The notes under the pieces: generated by a model
What the model was told of the DNA's origin: nothing
What the model saw: the letters and a program-made list of their open reading frames with translations, nothing else
Database searches by the model: none
Translations under genes and position numbers: made by a program
Shown: positions 52,943-61,493 of the stretch, piece after piece
Layout: each line of letters begins with the position of its first letter
How positions within the stretch are numbered: the stretch's first letter is position 1
Origin: an uncultured Bacteroidota bacterium
Lineage (GTDB): Bacteria > Bacteroidota > Bacteroidia > Chitinophagales > Chitinophagaceae
DNA length: 64,000 nucleotides
Direction of reading: 5' to 3'
NCBI GenBank assembly: GCA_937928385.1
Contig: CALEZD010000079.1
Span: forward strand, 38,783 to 102,782

Positions 52943-53812
52943 TTACCTGGATATAAAGAATCCCTGCAATGCTTTTACATAATCCTCGTTGGTGCGTATG
53001 CTCAACAGCGAAGACCCGCTTTTGCGGAATGCCTGCAGGCAATACTTTTTATGCTGTTCAAACCTGTGCGTATAATTAGCCCTTACCGACTTTTCACTGC
53101 TGTCCAACCACACCATCTGCCCTGTTTCTGCATCCATCACTTGTACCAGTCCTGTATCAGGCAGTTCACGGTCGTGCTTGTCGTACACCTGTATGCCTAC
53201 CAGGTCGTGCTTGCGTGCGGCCAATTGCAGCGGCTTCTCATAAGGCTCGCTGATAAAGTCGCTGATGGCGAAAGTAATGGCCCTCTTCTTCTGTACATGG
53301 TTCAGGTACTCAAAAGCCGCGGCAATGTTAGTTCCCCCTTTCTGGTTGGGCTCCAGCGCTATCAACTCGCGTATGATGCGCAGTATATGTGAGCGCCCTT
53401 TCTTGGGGGGAATAAACTTCTCCACTTTATCGCTGAAAAATATTACGCCCACCTTATCGTTGTTGGTAACGGCAGAAAAGGCCAGTACGGCGCATATTTC
53501 CGTGGTCAGGTCGCGCTTCAGGCGTTCCTGTGTGCCAAATAATGAACTACCGCTGATGTCTACCAACAGCATCAGTATCAGCTCCCGCTCTTCTTCAAAT
53601 ACTTTTACATAAGGAGTGCGCAGGCGGGCAGTTACGTTCCAGTCAATAGACTTTACATCATCGCCATGCTGGTATTCCCGTACTTCGCTAAAGGACATAC
53701 CCCGCCCCTTGAAGGCTGAATGATACTCACCGGCAAAGATGTGGTTGCTCAGCCCTTTGGTTTTTATTTCTATCCGCCTTACCCTTTTCAGTATCTCTGA
53801 TGTGGTCAGCAT
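52943..53812 (-). CDS. DUF58 domain protein of a Bat-like operon
   Basis: A 289-aa protein with the DUF58 hallmark FKGRGMSFSEVREYQHGDDV (about residues 34-53) and VDISGSSLFGTQ, a VWA-like fold. DUF58 proteins normally follow a MoxR AAA+ gene; none precedes it here, as a lipoprotein gene diverges instead. It probably forms a complex with the BatD-like and VWA proteins encoded after it (3-nt gap). Confidence 0.9.
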   Translation of the reverse strand: MLTTSEILKRVRRIEIKTKGLSNHIFAGEYHSAFKGRGMSFSEVREYQHGDDVKSIDWNVTARLRTPYVKVFEEERELILMLLVDISGSSLFGTQERLKRDLTTEICAVLAFSAVTNNDKVGVIFFSDKVEKFIPPKKGRSHILRIIRELIALEPNQKGGTNIAAAFEYLNHVQKKRAITFAISDFISEPYEKPLQLAARKHDLVGIQVYDKHDRELPDTGLVQVMDAETGQMVWLDSSEKSVRANYTHRFEQHKKYCLQAFRKSGSSLLSIRTNEDYVKALQGFFISR

Positions 53813-53886
53813 GGGTTGAAAGTTACGTGCAAAAAAGTAAAAAACATGCTATGGCGTATTATTCCGCCATGTTTCGTTTCAGCCAG

Positions 53887-53894
53887 CAAATGTA
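53887..53894 (-). promoter_or_regulatory. -7 element TACATTTG upstream of the Bat-like operon
   Basis: Exact TAnnTTTG on the minus strand about 75 nt before the DUF58 start. The leader between contains an ATGGCG...CGCCAT hairpin (53852-53877 region). The -33 element is unclear. Confidence 0.45.
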
Positions 53895-53973
53895 ACAGAT
53901 ACGATTTTTATATGTCTGCCTGAAAAACTAAAATTTTTGTGAAAATGCTATGGTATGCCCAACTAATAAGCCG

Positions 53974-53981
53974 TAGTTTTG
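53974..53981 (+). promoter_or_regulatory. -7 element TAGTTTTG before the lipoprotein gene
   Basis: Exact TAnnTTTG match 25 nt before the ATG at 54007, on the plus strand, divergent from the Bat-like operon. A TTG at the expected -33 distance is not seen. Confidence 0.5.
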
Positions 53982-54006
53982 TAGAGCACGCTAAAATACA
54001 GAGTTT

Positions 54007-54849
54007 ATGAAGCAGGTAATATATATATTGGCAGGGGCCACATTGATGTTTACCGCCTGCGGTGAGGAAGCCAGCAGAGAAGAAACGGCAGACAATATGG
54101 ACACGCAGGAAACTGTGATGAAAGCCACCCCGATTAATATGACAGAAGTGAAAGGTTCGCCTGATTTTTTTGGAGCGACTATATTGCTGGGGGATATAAG
54201 CACCAAGCCTGACGATGAAAACGTGAAAGTGACGTTTAATTTTAACGTGAAAAATTACGCCCTGAAAAAACAAACAGAAGACGCTGCCTCTAAAATGTGC
54301 AATAATTCTGAAAAAGGGCAGCACATTCATTTTATATTGGACAACGAGCCTTATGCAGCCCTGTATGACCCTACACATACTGTCAGCCTGGCTAAAAATA
54401 CTGAGCATTATCTGCTGGCTTTTCTTTCACGCTCATATCACGAGTCGCTGAAGAATAAGGAAGCAGCGCTGATGTACCATTTTAAAATAGATGAAAAAGG
54501 CAAGGTGGTAAAGATGGACGACCCCGGCACCCCAATGGTGTTTTACAGCCGTCCCAAGGGAGATTATATAGGCGAAGACAATACCACCAACCTGCTATTT
54601 GACTTCTACCCCTGGAATACGGAGCTCAGCAATAATGGCAATAAAGTACTGGCACGTATACAGGCTGACAATATGGATACTACAATGACTGTTGACAAGT
54701 GGCAGGCATACTTCCTGCACAACCTGCCAACGGGCAAACCTAAAATAACACTGACCCTGGCAGATAAAGACGGTAATAAAATAGACGGTCCAATGACGGA
54801 AGTAACTCGTGAATTCACATTGGCTCACGACGAACCGTTGCCACAGTAA
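54007..54849 (+). CDS. Lipoprotein of unknown function
   Basis: A 280-aa protein with a lipoprotein signal ending TLMFTAC (Cys18), then a negatively charged linker EEASREETADNMDTQE. The rest contains KGQHIHFILDNEPYAALYDP and HYLLAFLSRSYHESLKN, a mix of beta strands and loops, with His-rich positions. No family recognised. It leads a group with a polysaccharide deacetylase and a glycosyltransferase (7-nt and 2-nt gaps), suggesting an envelope role. Confidence 0.7.
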   Translation: MKQVIYILAGATLMFTACGEEASREETADNMDTQETVMKATPINMTEVKGSPDFFGATILLGDISTKPDDENVKVTFNFNVKNYALKKQTEDAASKMCNNSEKGQHIHFILDNEPYAALYDPTHTVSLAKNTEHYLLAFLSRSYHESLKNKEAALMYHFKIDEKGKVVKMDDPGTPMVFYSRPKGDYIGEDNTTNLLFDFYPWNTELSNNGNKVLARIQADNMDTTMTVDKWQAYFLHNLPTGKPKITLTLADKDGNKIDGPMTEVTREFTLAHDEPLPQ

Positions 54850-54855
54850 GTATAT

Positions 54856-55602
54856 ATGTTTTTCCGAAGGTATCCTCCTGTAATAATGCTGCATCATGTA
54901 AGCGATGATGTACGGCTGGACGGCCTTAAGCCGTATAGTATCAGCAACGGGTCGTTTACCCGGCTACTGGATGTATTGAATGAAGAGGGATACATTCCCG
55001 TTGGGTTTGAGGATTTGAACAAACCAGGGGAAAAGCAGGTCATCATCACATTTGACGATTGCCCGCGGCACCTGTGGGATTTTGCCATCCCTGAATTGCA
55101 GAAGCGGAATATGAAAGCTGTGTTTTACATGCCTACAGCCTACTTAGGTGGCCAAAATGACTGGGATATCCCCTTTGGCAAACCTGCGGTTGACCTGATG
55201 GATGAATCAGATATAAAACGTCTTTCAGATATCGGCATGGAAATAGGCTCACATTCGCACCGGCATGTACGGTTGGGCGATTTCCCCCGAAGTGAGGTGG
55301 CCGAAAATCTGAAAGAAAGCAAAGAGATACTGGAAGGTATTACCGGGAGAAAAATAATCTCTATTGCATACCCGTTTGGTTCAGTACCGAAAGACAATAA
55401 TAAATTGTTGAAAGAGGCAGGTTACGATTATGGCTTGTCTATATACAGCCCTTTTGAAAACCGCTACAGCATCAGGCGGTTTATTTATCATGATGGTGAT
55501 GATGCCCGCAGGCTGAAAGCAAAGTTGTCGTTTCGTTACTCGATAATGCGGGCGATAAATGATAAATTGCTTTACTTAAAGAGCTTACGCCAAGGCAAAT
55601 AG
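54856..55602 (+). CDS. Polysaccharide deacetylase family protein
   Basis: A 248-aa NodB-type carbohydrate esterase: metal-binding ITFDDCPRHLWDFAIPEL (Asp-Asp, about residues 65-70), HSHRHVRLGD (second metal motif) and IAYPFGSVP. It removes acetyl groups from N-acetyl sugars, probably on surface glycan or peptidoglycan. It lacks an obvious signal peptide. It is 7 nt after the lipoprotein gene and 2 nt before the glycosyltransferase gene. Confidence 0.9.
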   Translation: MFFRRYPPVIMLHHVSDDVRLDGLKPYSISNGSFTRLLDVLNEEGYIPVGFEDLNKPGEKQVIITFDDCPRHLWDFAIPELQKRNMKAVFYMPTAYLGGQNDWDIPFGKPAVDLMDESDIKRLSDIGMEIGSHSHRHVRLGDFPRSEVAENLKESKEILEGITGRKIISIAYPFGSVPKDNNKLLKEAGYDYGLSIYSPFENRYSIRRFIYHDGDDARRLKAKLSFRYSIMRAINDKLLYLKSLRQGK

Positions 55603-55603
55603 A

Positions 55604-56881
55604 ATGCGCAGAGTATTAATCATTACCCCGTACTTTCCGCCGATAAACGCACCAGATATGCAGCGTGTAAGGATGAGCCTGCCGTACTTCCGGGAGAATG
55701 GTTGGGAGCCAACGGTAATGACCGTGGATGAACAATACGCCAACGGTTTTCGGGATGAGTTGCTGCTGGAGACATTTCCCGCTGATATAGAAATAATAAA
55801 AGTAGGGGCCTATCCTGAACATATCACCCGGAAGGTGGGTTTGGGCAGTCTTTCGTTACGTTCGTTGCCACATTTCAAAAAAGCGGGCGACGAACTGATG
55901 AAAAAGAAGAAATTCGATCTCGTTTTTTTCTCTACCTCCATGCATCATGTTTGTGCGTTGGGCAGGCACTGGAAAAAGAAATTCAGGGTACCATTTATAG
56001 TGGATATGCAGGACCCCTGGCGTAATGATTACCGTATCGGGAAAAAGAAACAGGTGAATGAATTTAAGTTTTGGATAGCCTACAACATTAATAAATATAT
56101 GGAGGCGTATACCATGCCCAGGGCGGATGGTATTATTTCCGTATCGCAGTCGTATATAGATATATTGAGAGAAAGGTACCCCTCTTTAGAGAATGTACCG
56201 GCAAAAGTGATAACATTTGGAGCATCAACCATAGACTTTGACCTGGTGGTACGTAAGCAATTGCAGCCTGCTGCAATTGATATACACAATAGAAAGATTA
56301 ATGTGCTGTATATGGGTGCCGTAACACCATTCTTTATTCCATTAATCAGGCTGTTCTTCGAAGCATTGTTGGAGCGTAAAGAGCCATTGGACAAATACCA
56401 TTTCTATTTCATCGGCACATCCTACGTGCAGAATTCGCGCATCACTATGGTGGCAGACCTGGCGAAGGAACTCAACATAGGCGAACATGTGACAGAAGTG
56501 CCCGACAGGGCTCCATATCTGAACGCATTGGCCACGTTGAAGGCAGCGGACATCCTGTTTATACCGGGTTCTACAGACAAGGGTTATAATGCTTCGAAGG
56601 TGTATAACAACATACTTTCCCATACCCCAATATTTTCCATTTTTCACAGGAACAGTACGGTGATACCTGCTATCGAAGACTCAGGCGCGGGTGTAGTATA
56701 TAGTTTCGACGATATGGCGGATACGGAAAAAATGAAAAAGGACATTTATGTTAAATGGGCTGAACTGGTACAAAACAGGGATAAATATCCCGCAGGTGAC
56801 AGGAAGTATGATTTTACAGCGGATATAAAAACGGCTGAAATTTGCGATTTTTTCGAGGAAGTAATCAAAGCCGGAAAATAA
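55604..56881 (+). CDS. Glycosyltransferase (GT4-like)
   Basis: A 425-aa GT-B protein: MRRVLIITPYFPPINAPDMQ at the start is the common donor-loop start of GT4 enzymes. PFIVDMQDPWRNDY and the C-terminal PIFSIFHRNSTVIPAIEDSGAG with Glu/Asp fit this fold. Acceptor and donor unknown. It follows the deacetylase gene and precedes RNase HII by 42 nt. The operon suggests a glycan made or altered at the cell surface. Confidence 0.85.
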   Translation: MRRVLIITPYFPPINAPDMQRVRMSLPYFRENGWEPTVMTVDEQYANGFRDELLLETFPADIEIIKVGAYPEHITRKVGLGSLSLRSLPHFKKAGDELMKKKKFDLVFFSTSMHHVCALGRHWKKKFRVPFIVDMQDPWRNDYRIGKKKQVNEFKFWIAYNINKYMEAYTMPRADGIISVSQSYIDILRERYPSLENVPAKVITFGASTIDFDLVVRKQLQPAAIDIHNRKINVLYMGAVTPFFIPLIRLFFEALLERKEPLDKYHFYFIGTSYVQNSRITMVADLAKELNIGEHVTEVPDRAPYLNALATLKAADILFIPGSTDKGYNASKVYNNILSHTPIFSIFHRNSTVIPAIEDSGAGVVYSFDDMADTEKMKKDIYVKWAELVQNRDKYPAGDRKYDFTADIKTAEICDFFEEVIKAGK

Positions 56882-56923
56882 CAGCGCATATTCTTATAGC
56901 TTTTCTTTTTATTACTTTGTGTT

Positions 56924-57523
56924 ATGCTTAAATCCTGTTTCAGCAAAGGTGTAATAGAAGCGGGCTGTGATGAAGCGGGCCGGGGCTGCCTGGCAGGGCC
57001 TGTGTTTGCTGCAGCCGTTATTCTGCCACCCGGTTTTTCAAACGATTTGCTGAATGACAGTAAGCAATTGACCGAGCCTGAACGAAACAAATTGCGGATA
57101 GTTATTGAAAAGGAAGCAGTTGCCTGGTCGGTGGGTATGTGTACGCATGAGGAGGTAGATGAAATAAATATACTGCAGGCATCATTCAAAGCGATGCATA
57201 AGGCTATAGACGGATTGAATGCCAGGCCGGAACTGTTACTTATAGATGGCAACCGTTTTGCGGCTTACTTCGGCATACCACACCAATGCGTCATCCAGGG
57301 AGATGGTATATATATGTCTATAGCTGCCGCCAGCATTCTGGCCAAAACATACCGGGATGAGTTTATGATGAAACTACATACTGAGTACCCGCATTATGGC
57401 TGGGATAATAATAAAGGTTACGGTACGATTCATCACCGCCGACAATTGCAGCAGTATGGGTTATCGCCTTATCACCGTAAGACTTTTAAGTGGAAAGCTG
57501 TAGACGAAGGGCAACAGCTTTAA
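56924..57523 (+). CDS. rnhB: Ribonuclease HII
   Basis: A 199-aa RNase HII with the first catalytic block EAGCDEAGRGCLAGPVFAAA (about residues 10-30), LLIDGNRFA, then AAASILAKTYRDEFM and GYGTIHHRRQLQQYGLSPYHR at the C-terminus. It cuts RNA in RNA:DNA hybrids and misincorporated ribonucleotides. Convergent with the histidine kinase gene, whose stop overlaps its end by 4 nt. Confidence 0.97.
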   Translation: MLKSCFSKGVIEAGCDEAGRGCLAGPVFAAAVILPPGFSNDLLNDSKQLTEPERNKLRIVIEKEAVAWSVGMCTHEEVDEINILQASFKAMHKAIDGLNARPELLLIDGNRFAAYFGIPHQCVIQGDGIYMSIAAASILAKTYRDEFMMKLHTEYPHYGWDNNKGYGTIHHRRQLQQYGLSPYHRKTFKWKAVDEGQQL

Positions 57524-58488
57524 GACAATGGGAAACATAACTCAAAAATTGCTCCCTGTGGTTCATTATCCCTTACGGTTATCTTGCCACTGTGTTGCTT
57601 CACTATTTTCAGTGTAAGGTATAAGCCGAGCCCTGTGCCTTTGGCTTTACGGGTTTCTTCGCTGCCGATACGGTAGAATTTGTTGAAAATTTTGGCCTTT
57701 TCTGCATCAGGAACGCCCGGGCCATTATCCGCTACTATTAGTACTGCATGGTTGTTCTTCTCTTCCAACGATATAGATACAGGCTTATCTGCCGGAGTGT
57801 ATTTTACAGCATTCTCCAACAGGTTGTTTACAGCCATCTGTACCAGTGTCTTATCCCCGGTAATGTTATAATTGCCCGTTGCCAGTATCTTGAACCTGCC
57901 GGGGTAACTGTGTGCGTAGTCCGCTACACTGTCAGTTACCAGGTCTGAAAAACTGAACTGCTCCTTTGCCGGTTTATACTGCCTGCCCTCCATCTGCGAT
58001 GCCAGCAGCATATTGTTACACAAATCGTTCAGCCGGTTTGATTCGGTAACACAACGGTCTATCAGCAGTTTTCTTTTGTCTTCGTCTAACTGATGACGGG
58101 CCATGGTTTGCAGGTTCAGCTTCATAGCCGCTATGGGCGATTTTAGCTCATGGGTCACTGCCATCATAAAATTGTTTTGTTGCCTCGACAGCCGGATACT
58201 ACGTCTGAAAGAAGAATATACTACAGCCGCCCCGATGATAATCACTAACAGGAAAGTAGAGCCTTCGCCCAGGTATTGTTTGGTGCGTGTGCTGCGCTTT
58301 TCCTTTATTTCCTCCAGTTTGGAATTGTATGCATCAGTTTGTGCCGTACTGTCTATAGTGCGTTTCAGGTTTTCGTATTCCAGCTCGTATATAGTCTGGC
58401 TTTTACGGTCGAGGCTGATACCCCAGAATACCAGGGCAGACACGACATAAGCGAACAATAAAATATGTGCGGTAGTGAATAAACGCAT
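57520..58488 (-). CDS. Orphan sensor histidine kinase
   Basis: About 322 aa from ATG 58488 (MRLFTTAHILLFAYVVSALV). Two membrane segments (about residues 5-22 and 80-100) flank a short extracytoplasmic part. HisKA has FMMAVTHELKSPIAAMKLNL, then N-box VNNLLENAVKYTPADK, G1 DNGPGVP, F-box KIFNKFYRIG and G2 GTGLGLYLTLKIVKQHSGK. A cognate response regulator gene is not adjacent. It follows gldH by 28 nt on the same strand. Confidence 0.92.
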   Translation of the reverse strand: MRLFTTAHILLFAYVVSALVFWGISLDRKSQTIYELEYENLKRTIDSTAQTDAYNSKLEEIKEKRSTRTKQYLGEGSTFLLVIIIGAAVVYSSFRRSIRLSRQQNNFMMAVTHELKSPIAAMKLNLQTMARHQLDEDKRKLLIDRCVTESNRLNDLCNNMLLASQMEGRQYKPAKEQFSFSDLVTDSVADYAHSYPGRFKILATGNYNITGDKTLVQMAVNNLLENAVKYTPADKPVSISLEEKNNHAVLIVADNGPGVPDAEKAKIFNKFYRIGSEETRKAKGTGLGLYLTLKIVKQHSGKITVRDNEPQGAIFELCFPLS

Positions 58489-58516
58489 GATGCAACCTTT
58501 GGCTATGGTTGCTAAG

Positions 58517-59005
58517 TTACTGCTTTGGCTGCTTTTCCACACGCAGGCCTACCTGCAATACTTCGGGCAGTGGATTGATACGCATATTATGGCCGAATTT
58601 TATTTCCCACATTCCTGCCTTGCGCAGCATCACAGTATCGCCTTCGCGGGAGATGGGCATACGCTGCTCCCATATTTCCCCCATGCCTCTTCCCAACCAT
58701 TTGCCGGAGGGCTCTGACAGGGGTATTTCAATACGGGTACGTTCAAAGGTGCTGTCACCGGGCTTTTTAGTGTATATCATCAACCATATATTGGAATATG
58801 GGTAGGCCTCTGTATGCCGGATAAGAAAGTGCAGGTTGTATAATGAGGTGGTATCAGTCACTTCAAACTTAAAAGATGGTTCGTAGCCGTAGTCCCATTT
58901 GTTGCCGGGTATGGAATAGTTTTTCTGATAATATGGCGAAGTGTGGCAACTATTAAATACCAGGATAATTGCCAGTGGAATAATTATTTTAAATATCTGC
59001 TGCAT
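58517..59005 (-). CDS. gldH: Gliding motility lipoprotein GldH
   Basis: A 162-aa lipoprotein with lipobox LVFNSC (Cys20) and the GldH pattern (YEPSFKFEVTDTTSLYNLHF, IRHTEAYPYSNIWLMI). Gld proteins support gliding and type IX secretion in Bacteroidota. A -7-like TAGCTTTG lies at 59039-59032, 27 nt upstream, after the YicC stop. Confidence 0.88.
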   Translation of the reverse strand: MQQIFKIIIPLAIILVFNSCHTSPYYQKNYSIPGNKWDYGYEPSFKFEVTDTTSLYNLHFLIRHTEAYPYSNIWLMIYTKKPGDSTFERTRIEIPLSEPSGKWLGRGMGEIWEQRMPISREGDTVMLRKAGMWEIKFGHNMRINPLPEVLQVGLRVEKQPKQ

Positions 59006-59031
59006 GTATATCTCTCAAAATATCTGTCCTG

Positions 59032-59039
59032 CAAAGCTA
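59032..59039 (-). promoter_or_regulatory. -7 element TAGCTTTG before gldH
   Basis: Exact TAnnTTTG on the minus strand, 26 nt before the gldH ATG and 7 nt after the YicC stop. A matching TTG upstream is not clear because it would fall in the yicC coding end. Confidence 0.45.
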
Positions 59040-59046
59040 TATTTAG

Positions 59047-59922
59047 TTACAGGATATTTAATATTTGCTCTTTAGCTTTTTCCAGTTCGTCCTTCATATT
59101 GATGACGAGCTGTTGTATAGTTGCGTCATTGGCCTTAGCGCCCAGGGTATTGATTTCCCGTCCTATTTCCTGTATCACAAAACCCAGCATCTTGCCTTTT
59201 GCAACTTCCTCCTTGGCCACCATTTCGTAGAAGTATTTGCAGTGCTGGCTCAGGCGTGTTTTTTCTTCCGAAAAGTCCATACGCTCCAGGAAATAAATCA
59301 TTTCCTGTTCAAAGCGGTTCTGGTCCATTTTATCCTTGCCCACATATTCATTCATCGACTGGGTGATGCGCGTACGTATCTTTTCTACCCTTCCGGCCTC
59401 GAGGGGTATTATTTTCTCCAGCAGGGCCTCTATATTTTTAATTCTGGCTTGCAGGTCGGTGTGTAGCGCATCACCTTCGTGCTTGCGGTGTACCATCAGT
59501 ATGCGGGCTGCTTCTTCTATAGTAGCTTTTACTACCTGCCATTCATCTTCGGGTAGCATATCCTGGTCGGCTGCTACTACCTCGGGCATGCGCATAATGG
59601 TGGAAAGTACGTTATCCTGCACTATGTTCAATTGGTCTGCTATCTGGCGCATACTGTTGTAGTAAAACACTGCCAGGTCTGTATTTACAGTCATAGGCTT
59701 ACTGGCGCCCTCTGTCTTTATAGCAATGGTCAGGTCTATGGTTCCCCTGTATAATATATTGCTCAACAGGTTGCGGATATCCAGCTCATAAGCACGCAAA
59801 ATGGGGGGCAGTTTGGTCATCATTTCAAACTGTTTACCGTTCAGCGATTTTATTTCTACCACTATTTGCTTGCTGTTGGCGCGTGCTTCAGCGCGCCCGA
59901 AACCGGTCATTGAATAGAGCAT
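59047..59922 (-). CDS. yicC: YicC family endoribonuclease-like protein
   Basis: A 291-aa protein with the family start MLYSMTGFGRAEA and EIKSLNGKQFEMMTKLPP, and the C-terminal KMLGFVIQEIGREINTLGAKAND. YicC homologues cut or bind small RNAs and are linked to RNA turnover. It lies upstream of gldH (41-nt gap) and is divergent from the EnvC-like gene. Confidence 0.95.
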   Translation of the reverse strand: MLYSMTGFGRAEARANSKQIVVEIKSLNGKQFEMMTKLPPILRAYELDIRNLLSNILYRGTIDLTIAIKTEGASKPMTVNTDLAVFYYNSMRQIADQLNIVQDNVLSTIMRMPEVVAADQDMLPEDEWQVVKATIEEAARILMVHRKHEGDALHTDLQARIKNIEALLEKIIPLEAGRVEKIRTRITQSMNEYVGKDKMDQNRFEQEMIYFLERMDFSEEKTRLSQHCKYFYEMVAKEEVAKGKMLGFVIQEIGREINTLGAKANDATIQQLVINMKDELEKAKEQILNIL

Positions 59923-60055
59923 CGGCTATAAATATTTGAAACAAAGAAAGGACAAACAAACCGCATTTTAAAAAACCCGCATACAAGCCACAAAAAAATA
60001 TGTATAAAACCTTGCTAAAAAAAATGAAGAGCCATACAAGCGCATGATATTTGGT

Positions 60056-60063
60056 TATTTTTG
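60056..60063 (+). promoter_or_regulatory. -7 element TATTTTTG before the EnvC-like gene
   Basis: Exact TAnnTTTG on the plus strand, 23 nt before the ATG at 60087. It points away from yicC, whose start is 134 nt to the left. No clear TTG element. Confidence 0.5.
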
Positions 60064-60086
60064 CCGGATATGAATAATCCCTGTTG

Positions 60087-61493
60087 ATGCGTTTTTTTTC
60101 AGCCTTCATATTAATATTGTTATCAGCCGCCGTAATGGCCCAGCAGCCCACCAAAGAAGAACTGGAGCAGCGCAGGAGGCAATTGCTGGAAACCATAAGG
60201 GAAACCGAAAACCAATTGGCCGCTACACGTCAGAATACTAAGGCTACCATGGGAGAGTTGCGTGCATTGCAGGCAAAACTTGCCGGCAGGCAAAAATTGA
60301 TTAATAATATCAACCAGGAGATAGAGCAACTTGGTAGCAGTATACAGCAGTCGTCTTCTGAAATAGAAAAACTAAGAGGTAACCTTGGAATATTAAAAGC
60401 CCGTTATGCACAATCAGTAAGGTATGCGTACAAAAGCAGAAGCTCTTATGATATGCTGGCCTTCCTTTTTTCTTCCAATGATTTTAATGAAGCCATGCGT
60501 CGCATGAAGTATCTGAAAAGGTACAGGGATTACCGTAAGGACCAGGCAGACCAGATAAGGCTAACTCAGACAAAACTCCAGGAAGAGGTAAGCAGCCTCA
60601 ACAGCGAAAAAGCAAAGAAAGACTTACTCCTGTCAGCCGAAGAACAACAGAAGCTAGCGATTGAAGAGGACAGGAATAAAACCAACCAGGTAATAAAAGA
60701 ACTGAAAGGGCAGGAAAAAGAACTGACAGCCAAAATATTGAAGAACCGCCGTATGCAGCAGCAGATAGACAAAGCTGTGGAGGAAATAATACGCAAGGAA
60801 TTGGAGCTGGCACGCAAAAAGGCCGAAGAGGAACGTAAACGCAGAGAAGCTGAGGAGCGACGTTTGCGTGAGGAAGAAGAACGCCGTAAAGCATTGGCCG
60901 CTAATACAGCCTCTAAACCTGCAAGCAATATTACTGTAAACAACAACACGCCCAATCCACCACCACCACCGGCTGATAGACCCACCCCTAAGCCTGCTAC
61001 ATCAACATCTGTAACGCCTGCGAAACCGGTAGAGAAAAAGCCAGTGCAGAATTACGGTCTTACACCTGAAGCTGCGGCATTATCCAATAACTTTGAAAGT
61101 AACAAAGGAAAGCTGCCCTGGCCGGTAGAAAAAGGTTTCATTTCTCTGGGATACGGGCCTTATAAACACCCGATAGCTGAGAAGGTAACCCTTTATAACA
61201 ATGGTATCAACATTACTACCAATACCGGAGCCAATGTAAGGTCTTGTTTTGAAGGTACAGTATCGCGGGTGTTTACTATGGATAATAAGAACTGGAATGT
61301 TATCATAAGCCATGGCCGATTCTTTACATTGTACATGAACCTGTCTAAAGTACAGGTAAAGCTTGACCAGAAGGTAAGCACCAAGCAGAGTATAGGTACT
61401 GCTGCAGTAAACGAAGATGGCGAGTCGGTTATCAACTTCCAGATATGGGTAGAAACCAACAAGGTAAACCCCGAACCCTGGATTGCCCGTTAA
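60087..61493 (+). CDS. EnvC/NlpD-like murein hydrolase activator with degenerate LytM domain
   Basis: About 468 aa from ATG 60087 (MRFFSAFILILLS); the TTG three bases earlier is not used. After the signal peptide comes a long coiled-coil (about 20-240, e.g. EIEQLGSSIQQSSSEIEKL), an Ala/Pro-rich linker, then a LytM/M23 domain from about 345. The zinc-binding H of the usual HxGxD is Asn in YNNGINITT, and the HxH is altered in HGRFFTLYMNLS. It should therefore not cut peptidoglycan itself but activate amidases at division, like E. coli EnvC. The end overlaps the gpmI stop by 4 nt. Confidence 0.9.
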   Translation: MRFFSAFILILLSAAVMAQQPTKEELEQRRRQLLETIRETENQLAATRQNTKATMGELRALQAKLAGRQKLINNINQEIEQLGSSIQQSSSEIEKLRGNLGILKARYAQSVRYAYKSRSSYDMLAFLFSSNDFNEAMRRMKYLKRYRDYRKDQADQIRLTQTKLQEEVSSLNSEKAKKDLLLSAEEQQKLAIEEDRNKTNQVIKELKGQEKELTAKILKNRRMQQQIDKAVEEIIRKELELARKKAEEERKRREAEERRLREEEERRKALAANTASKPASNITVNNNTPNPPPPPADRPTPKPATSTSVTPAKPVEKKPVQNYGLTPEAAALSNNFESNKGKLPWPVEKGFISLGYGPYKHPIAEKVTLYNNGINITTNTGANVRSCFEGTVSRVFTMDNKNWNVIISHGRFFTLYMNLSKVQVKLDQKVSTKQSIGTAAVNEDGESVINFQIWVETNKVNPEPWIAR

